The notes under the pieces: model-generated
What the model was told of the DNA's origin: nothing
Database searches by the model: none
The model's input: the letters and a program-made list of their open reading frames with translations, nothing else
Assembly (NCBI GenBank): GCA_039794245.1
Contig: JBDIVS010000003.1
Location: forward strand, 1 to 64,000
From: DAITQM01 sp039794245
Lineage (GTDB): Bacteria > Pseudomonadota > Gammaproteobacteria > Xanthomonadales > Wenzhouxiangellaceae
Direction: 5' to 3'
Length of the DNA: 64,000 bases
Shown here: in pieces, positions 59,639-64,000 of the stretch
Layout of the letters: each line of letters begins with the position of its first letter
Numbering within the stretch: position 1 is the stretch's first letter
Position numbers and translations under genes: made by a program

Positions 59639-59652
59639 CCCAACAGTTGGGT
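59638..59652. repeat. Solo MITE end or excision remnant, ACCCAACAGTTGGGT
   Basis: The 15-bp palindrome repeats the tip of the MITE at 50021 and 53984: the right tip of copy B reads CAACAGTTGGGTTAA, here CAACAGTTGGGTCAA. It lies exactly between the convergent stop codons of pyrH and the dehydrogenase gene, sharing a base with each. It has no T-run and a one-base loop, so it is not a terminator. Confidence 0.6.
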
Positions 59653-61055
59653 CAAAACATCTTACCGGGATTCAAGATACCGGCCGGGTCGAAGGTCTGT
59701 TTGATGGCGCGCAGCGCGGCGATTTCGGCGGCGCTGCGGCTAAAGTGCAGTCCATCTTTTTTTAGCAGACCGATTCCGTGCTCGGCGGAGATGCTGCCGT
59801 GGAAACGACCGACCATCTCATAGACCAATTCGCTCAAGCGAGCGACGAGCGCCTGGAAGGCGGGGATCGCCATGTTGGCCGGGCGCAGCACGTTCATGTG
59901 CAGGTTGCCATCGCCGAGGTGGCCGTACCACAGCACTTCGTAATCCGGATAGTGTTTCCTGACCAATTCGTCGAGTTCGGCCAAAAACGCCGGAACCTGG
60001 TCGATCGTCACGGCGATATCGTTCTTGTACGGCGTGCGCGGCGCGATGCTCTCGCTGATCGCTTCGCGGTAACGCCACAACCGGGCGGCCTGCGCCGCTG
60101 ACTGGGCGAGTACACCGTCGGCGACTTGGCCGGCGGCGACGAGCGACTCGAAAAGACCGAGCGCCGCTGCCTCGCCGCCGGCCGGCTGATCGAACTCGAG
60201 GAGCGCATACGCCGGCGCCGCACACTCGAACGGCGGCGGCAGGCCCTGCGCCGCACAGACCGCGGCGGCGCACGGTTGGGTGAAAAACTCGAAAGCGCTG
60301 ATCTCGAGCTGCGCCCGGGCTGCGGCGAACACCGCCATCAGGCCGGCGATATCGGTGAGTGCCAGCAGCATCACGCCGGCCGGCGGCGGCGGCGGGCGAA
60401 GCGCCAACTGCACTCCGGCGATGATGCCGAGCGTGCCCTCGCTGCCGACCATCAGATGCCTAAGATCGTAACCTGTGGCGTTCTTGACCAAAGCGCGGTT
60501 CAACTCCAACCGTTCGGCGCGGCCGTCGATGACGGTCAACCCGGCGACCTGGTCGCGGGTCATACCATAACGCAGGACGCGGATGCCGCCGGCGTTGGTT
60601 GCGACGTTGCCGCCGATCTGGCTGCCGCCGGCGGAGGCGAAATCGACCGGATAGTACAAGCCGCGCTGGTGCGCCCGCTTCTGGACTTCGGCGGTGACCA
60701 TGCCGCCTTCGACGTGCAAAATACGGCCAGCCGTGGCGAACCCGATCTCGGCCCGTAGTCGTTCCAGCGAGACGACCAATTCGCCGCCGGCGGCAACCGC
60801 CCCGCCGCTCAGCCCCGTGCGCCCGCCGGAAGGGACCAGCGGCTGGCCGCAACTGGCCGCCCACAGCACCAACTCCTGGATTTCTTCGACGTGGCGAACG
60901 AAAGTCACGGCCAGTGGATCGGGCGTATGAAAACGCGTCCAGTCGCGGCCGTAATGTTCGAGATCGCCCGGCGCTACCGACAACGGCAGGCCGGGCAGAC
61001 GGCGCCGGAGGTCCGCCAGCCGGGCGGCGCGCTTGCTTTTATCCGCCCCGCTCAT
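59652..61055 (-). CDS. FAD-linked oxidase, probable D-2-hydroxyglutarate dehydrogenase
   Basis: The 467-residue protein has the PCMH-type FAD domain: 'VTFVRHVEEIQELVLWAASCGQPLVPSGGRTGLSGGAV' and 'ASAGGSQIGGNVATNAGGIRVLRYGMTRDQV'. The GlcD-type cap and C-terminal half includes 'LWYGHLGDGNLHMNVLRP' (metal His) and 'SAEHGIGLLKKDGLHFSRS', ending 'FDPAGILNPGKMF'. GlcD, D-lactate and D-2-hydroxyglutarate dehydrogenases share this layout. The divergent serA favours the last: SerA makes D-2-hydroxyglutarate as a by-product and this enzyme regenerates 2-oxoglutarate, a pairing shown in Pseudomonas. The start at 61055 is chosen by homology. Confidence 0.88.
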   Translation of the reverse strand: MSGADKSKRAARLADLRRRLPGLPLSVAPGDLEHYGRDWTRFHTPDPLAVTFVRHVEEIQELVLWAASCGQPLVPSGGRTGLSGGAVAAGGELVVSLERLRAEIGFATAGRILHVEGGMVTAEVQKRAHQRGLYYPVDFASAGGSQIGGNVATNAGGIRVLRYGMTRDQVAGLTVIDGRAERLELNRALVKNATGYDLRHLMVGSEGTLGIIAGVQLALRPPPPPAGVMLLALTDIAGLMAVFAAARAQLEISAFEFFTQPCAAAVCAAQGLPPPFECAAPAYALLEFDQPAGGEAAALGLFESLVAAGQVADGVLAQSAAQAARLWRYREAISESIAPRTPYKNDIAVTIDQVPAFLAELDELVRKHYPDYEVLWYGHLGDGNLHMNVLRPANMAIPAFQALVARLSELVYEMVGRFHGSISAEHGIGLLKKDGLHFSRSAAEIAALRAIKQTFDPAGILNPGKMF

Positions 61056-61096
61056 GACAATGCCGGGTTCCCCGGACACCTTTCGGCCGAGTCGAA

Positions 61097-62344
61097 ATGA
61101 GCAATCATCCAAACCCTCCCCAGCATTCGCTGGCCAAGGAAAAAATCAAGTTCCTGCTGCTCGAGGGCATCCACCCGCAGGCCCGGGAGCGCCTCGAACA
61201 GGCCGGTTACAGCCGGGTGGCCGAACACCCCGCCACCTTGCCCCGCGAGGCGCTGGCCCGGGAACTGGCCGAGGCGCATTTTCTCGGCATCCGGTCGCGG
61301 ACGCAAATCGACGCCGCACTGCTCGACGCCGCGCCGCGCCTGACGGCGATCGGCTGTTTCTGCATCGGCACCGACCAGGTCGATCTCGCTGCCGCCGAAG
61401 CGCGCGGCATCGCAGTCTTCAACGCGCCATACGCCAACACCCGATCGGTCGCCGAACTGGTCATCGGCGAGGCCATCATGCTGCTGCGCGACATCCCGCG
61501 CAAGCTTTCCGCATTGAAGCGCGGCGAATGGCTGAAATCAGCCGCCGGCTGCCATGAAATCCGCGGCAAGAAACTGGGCATCGTCGGTTACGGCCATATC
61601 GGCACGCAGACCGGCCTGCTCGCCGAGGCGCTCGGCATGGAAGTGCGGTATTACGACATCCTGCCCAAACTGCCGCTCGGCAACGCCCGCCCGGTGGTCG
61701 ATCTTGAAGCCGTCCTCACCTTTTGCGACGTGCTGACCCTGCACGTCCCCGACACGCCGGCGACACGCCAGATGATCGGCAAGCGCGAGCTCGAGATGAT
61801 GAACCGCGGCAGCGTACTGATCAATGCCTCACGCGGCATGGTCGTCGATCTCGGCGCCCTGCACCGGTCATTGCAAAACGGCCACCTGGCCGGCGCCGCG
61901 CTCGACGTCTTCCCGAGCGAACCGAAAGACCGGAACACCCCGTTCGAATCGCCGCTTTGCCGCCTCGACCAGGTTCTGCTGACTCCGCACATCGGCGGCA
62001 GCACCCTCGAGGCACAGGCCAATATCGCCGTCGAAGTCACCGAAAAGCTGGTGCGTTACAGCGACAACGGCTCGACGATCGGCGCCGTGAACCTGCCCGA
62101 AGTGGCAATGCCTGACCACGCCGGTATGCACCGGATATTACACATCCACCGCAATGAAGCCGGCGTGCTGCAGCAAATCAACCGCGTGTTCGCCGACAGC
62201 GGCGCCAATATCGCGGCGCAATACCTGCAAACCCGCGGCGAGACCGGTTATGTCGTGATGGACATCGAAACCGGCGACACCGCAGATCTGCTCGAAAAAC
62301 TGCGCGCCATTCCCGCCACCATCCGCTGCCGCGTATTGTATTGA
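61097..62344 (+). CDS. serA: D-3-phosphoglycerate dehydrogenase
   Basis: The 415-residue first enzyme of serine synthesis has the NAD motif 'GKKLGIVGYGHIGTQTGLLAEALGM' and catalytic Arg ('NASRGMVVD'), Glu ('DVFPSEPKD') and His ('LTPHIGGSTLEAQ'). A C-terminal ACT domain ('RILHIHRNEAGVLQQINRVFADSGANIAAQYLQTRGETGYVVMDIET') gives serine feedback. The length (E. coli 410) marks the short type without the intervening domain. 'SLAKEKIKFLLLEGIH' at the N-terminus matches E. coli. Its start lies only 41 bases from that of the divergent dehydrogenase gene, so their promoters overlap. Confidence 0.97.
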   Translation: MSNHPNPPQHSLAKEKIKFLLLEGIHPQARERLEQAGYSRVAEHPATLPREALARELAEAHFLGIRSRTQIDAALLDAAPRLTAIGCFCIGTDQVDLAAAEARGIAVFNAPYANTRSVAELVIGEAIMLLRDIPRKLSALKRGEWLKSAAGCHEIRGKKLGIVGYGHIGTQTGLLAEALGMEVRYYDILPKLPLGNARPVVDLEAVLTFCDVLTLHVPDTPATRQMIGKRELEMMNRGSVLINASRGMVVDLGALHRSLQNGHLAGAALDVFPSEPKDRNTPFESPLCRLDQVLLTPHIGGSTLEAQANIAVEVTEKLVRYSDNGSTIGAVNLPEVAMPDHAGMHRILHIHRNEAGVLQQINRVFADSGANIAAQYLQTRGETGYVVMDIETGDTADLLEKLRAIPATIRCRVLY

Positions 62345-62368
62345 CATAAATTTTGCGCGGCGCCAACT

Positions 62369-62785
62369 TCAGGCGAGTATCTCGGCCAGTGCCCGCCACG
62401 CCAGGCGGGCGCAGTCGAGGCGGCCCGGGAAGCAGCGGACTTCGAGCAGTGGGGCCAGCGAGGCCGGCAGATCGGCCGCCGCCGGATCGTCGAGCGCCGC
62501 CAGAAATCGCCGGCACAATTCCCGGGCCCGATCGCGCTCCAGCGTCTCCACCGCCTGCGTCAGAAGCGACGCCGAAGCGGTGGCGATGGCGCAGGATTCC
62601 CCGGCAAAATCGACACGCCCGACCACGCCCGGCGGCCGCCAGCTCAGAAAAACCTCCATCTCGTCGCCGCACAACGGGTTGTACACCCGGGCCCGGGCAT
62701 CGTGGTGCGCGGGTCGGCCGTAATGCCGCGGCGTCCGATTGTGCTCGAGTATGAAGCGGTGATAAACCGCTTTCGATTCCGGCAT
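62369..62785 (-). CDS. sufU: SufU/IscU-like iron-sulfur scaffold or sulfur acceptor
   Basis: The 138-residue protein shows the three-Cys pattern of SufU: 'VYNPLCGDEMEVFLSW', 'VDFAGESCAIATASASLLTQAVETL' and 'FPGRLDCARLAWRALAEIL'. The 18-20 residue insert before the third Cys is the SufU mark that distinguishes it from IscU. In Gram-positives SufU passes sulfur from SufS with a zinc ion. No suf gene is adjacent. I choose the ATG at 62785, which aligns 'YHRFILEHNRTPRHYG' as in relatives; an ATG at 62803 is possible. Confidence 0.88.
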   Translation of the reverse strand: MPESKAVYHRFILEHNRTPRHYGRPAHHDARARVYNPLCGDEMEVFLSWRPPGVVGRVDFAGESCAIATASASLLTQAVETLERDRARELCRRFLAALDDPAAADLPASLAPLLEVRCFPGRLDCARLAWRALAEILA

Positions 62786-62828
62786 GGTCAATCCACTGTC
62801 CATCTGGCGCAGATCCGATGCGGCACGG

Positions 62829-63500
62829 TCAGGAATACAGCGAGTATTCTCCGCCGCGGTCGAGTGCCCGGCGGTAAGCTGGGCGGGCCTGGAGGCGTTC
62901 GAGATAGGCCATGAGCCGTGGACGGCTGTTGTCAAGAGCGCCGCGGGCGACGGCGGCTTCGAGCGGAAAACTCAGCATCACGTCGGCGGCGGTGAATTCG
63001 GGGCCGGCGAACCAGTCGGCAGCACCGAGCGCCGCGGCCATGAAATCGAGGTGCTCGGCGATCCGTGGATCGACGAAAGAGGCCAGCACTTTTTGCGACA
63101 TGGCCTTGGCCACGGGCCGGATAAAAAACGGCATCGGCCCTTCCGGTAGGCGGGTGAAGACCAGCTTGAGCAGCAAGGGGGGCATCGCCGAGCCTTCGGC
63201 GTAATGCAGCCAGTAGTTGTATTTCAGCCGTTCGGGCGTCCCGGCCGGCGGGCGCAAGCGACCGGCGCCGTAGGTGTCGAGCAGGTACTCGACGATTGCC
63301 CCGGTCTCGGCGAGTGTCAGCCCACCATCCTCGATCACCGGCGACTTGCCGAGCGGATGGACTTTCTTCAGCTCCGGGGGCGCGAGCATCGTTTCGGCGT
63401 CGCGCGCGTAGCGCCTGATTTCATACTCGAGCCCCAACTCCTCGAGCAGCCAGAGCACGCGCTGGGAGCGGGAATTGTTGAGATGGTGAACAGTGATCAT
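62829..63500 (-). CDS. Glutathione S-transferase family protein
   Basis: The 223-residue protein has the thioredoxin-fold N-domain ('ITVHHLNNSRSQRVLWLLEELGLEYEIRRYARDAETMLAPPELKKVHPLGKSPVIEDGGLTLAETGAIVEYLLDTYG'), with Ser in 'NSRSQR' as the likely catalytic residue, cis-Pro in 'KSPVI' and the Glu-Thr/Ser site in 'LAETGAI'. A helical C-domain follows. Substrate unknown. The start at 63500 begins at the fold. It lies between sufU and recJ on the same strand. Confidence 0.92.
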   Translation of the reverse strand: MITVHHLNNSRSQRVLWLLEELGLEYEIRRYARDAETMLAPPELKKVHPLGKSPVIEDGGLTLAETGAIVEYLLDTYGAGRLRPPAGTPERLKYNYWLHYAEGSAMPPLLLKLVFTRLPEGPMPFFIRPVAKAMSQKVLASFVDPRIAEHLDFMAAALGAADWFAGPEFTAADVMLSFPLEAAVARGALDNSRPRLMAYLERLQARPAYRRALDRGGEYSLYS

Positions 63501-63531
63501 CGAACGGCATCCGATGTTGGTGGATGCTCGA

Positions 63532-64000
63532 TTATGACCTGCCGGCAACTTCACTGTCAGCGGCCTCCCACGCGCCTTCGACATGCAGCTTCAGGCGCGC
63601 CTCGCCATGCCAGCGGTCGAGTTTGACGTGGTAGGCGAGATGGGCGCGGTCGGCCGTCGTCAAGACGGGGTTGCCGGCGGCGCCGAAGGCGATGGCCGGG
63701 TATTCAGGACCGTCTGCAGCATACTTCAGCCACAGTTGCAGATGGCCGCCGTTCACTTCCCGCCGCCGGGCGAGCAAAAACGGGTTGTCGAACAGCGGTT
63801 CTTCGAAATGCTGGCCCCAGGGGCCGGCGGCGTCGAGCGCGTGGGCGAGGTCGAGGTCGATTTCACCGGCGGCGAGCGGACCGTCACTCCACAAGATATC
63901 GTCGGGAATCTCGATGACCTCTGCCGCAGCGGCAACGGCCCAGGTGAAGCGGGCGATCTCGCCGGCCGCCAGGGTCAGGCCGGCGGCCATCGCGTGCCCG
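63532..64000 (-). CDS. recJ: Single-stranded-DNA exonuclease RecJ, C-terminal part only
   Basis: The frame is open to the right edge, so the gene begins outside. The first visible residues, 'GHAMAAGLTLAAGEIARF', are the conserved end of the DHHA1 domain of RecJ (GGHxxAAG). The rest is the C-terminal OB-like domain: 'LAAGEIDLDLAHALDAAGPWGQHFEEPLFDNPF' and 'VEGAWEAAD'. RecJ degrades 5' ends of single strands in recombination and mismatch repair. The catalytic DHH motifs lie outside the window. Confidence 0.92.
   Translation of the reverse strand, partial: GHAMAAGLTLAAGEIARFTWAVAAAAEVIEIPDDILWSDGPLAAGEIDLDLAHALDAAGPWGQHFEEPLFDNPFLLARRREVNGGHLQLWLKYAADGPEYPAIAFGAAGNPVLTTADRAHLAYHVKLDRWHGEARLKLHVEGAWEAADSEVAGRS

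Noticed and set aside
59638..59652. Bidirectional terminator between pyrH and the dehydrogenase gene
   Set aside because: The loop would be one base, the stem is not GC-rich and no T-run follows on either strand; identity to the MITE tips explains it better.

Overview
This is a GC-rich (by eye well above 60%) bacterial chromosome segment. The gene orders thrS-infC-rpmI-rplT-pheS-pheT-ihfA-merR, yceD-rpmF-fabH-fabD-fabG-acpP-fabF-pabB-pabC-mltG-tmk-holB-pilZ and rpsB-tsf-pyrH, with ppnN, hemL and a serA next to an FAD-linked dehydrogenase, point to a gammaproteobacterium. pabB lying between fabF and pabC resembles Xanthomonadales-type genomes. Large TonB-dependent receptors and a beta-propeller hybrid sensor kinase suggest an environmental, polymer- or peptide-using heterotroph. 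Nothing in the window names the species.

Left end (1-4130) is accessory. It holds the C-terminal end of a Y1 (IS200-like/REP-associated) transposase, a tandem array of TTGAATC-type repeats, and three attC-like recombination sites that each follow one ORF. The three ORFs are a 5'-truncated ORF, a DpnII/MboI-like PD-(D/E)XK nuclease and a TauE/SafE permease. This is an integron cassette cluster with no integrase in view. An intact IS1595-family element with an 8-bp target duplication sits just after the last attC site.

4137-9909 holds an FHA membrane protein with a secreted trypsin-like protease, a VOC protein, FadD and a class V aminotransferase. 9969-28040 is one long minus-strand housekeeping block: translation genes (thrS to merR) run directly into the fatty-acid cluster. 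plsX is absent from its usual place between rpmF and fabH. infC appears to start with AUC. A tRNA-Val(GAC) lies upstream of thrS.

28417-36469 is a nutrient-sensing locus (TonB receptor, hybrid sensor kinase, small unknown protein). dnaE follows (36658-40167), with a small non-autonomous transposon (perfect 24-bp inverted ends) directly after its stop codon. 40399-46293 carries a glycine-zipper envelope protein, an EF-G-like GTPase, a secreted protein, a decayed cytochrome b561/yceI locus, a thioesterase and ppnN. 46459-52793 has a second, Oar-like TonB receptor and a BlaI/M56-TonB regulatory pair.

A second MITE-like family occurs at 50021-50331 and 53984-54218, with a solo 15-bp end at 59638-59652. 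The second copy supplies the last codons and stop of pyrC and touches the rubredoxin stop. The right end (54218-64000) holds rubredoxin, thiE, hemL, rpsB (with a long histone-like Lys/Ala tail), tsf, pyrH, a putative D-2-hydroxyglutarate dehydrogenase divergent from serA, sufU, a GST and the 3' end of recJ. The best candidates for new biology are the cassette cluster, the two MITE families and the S2 tail.
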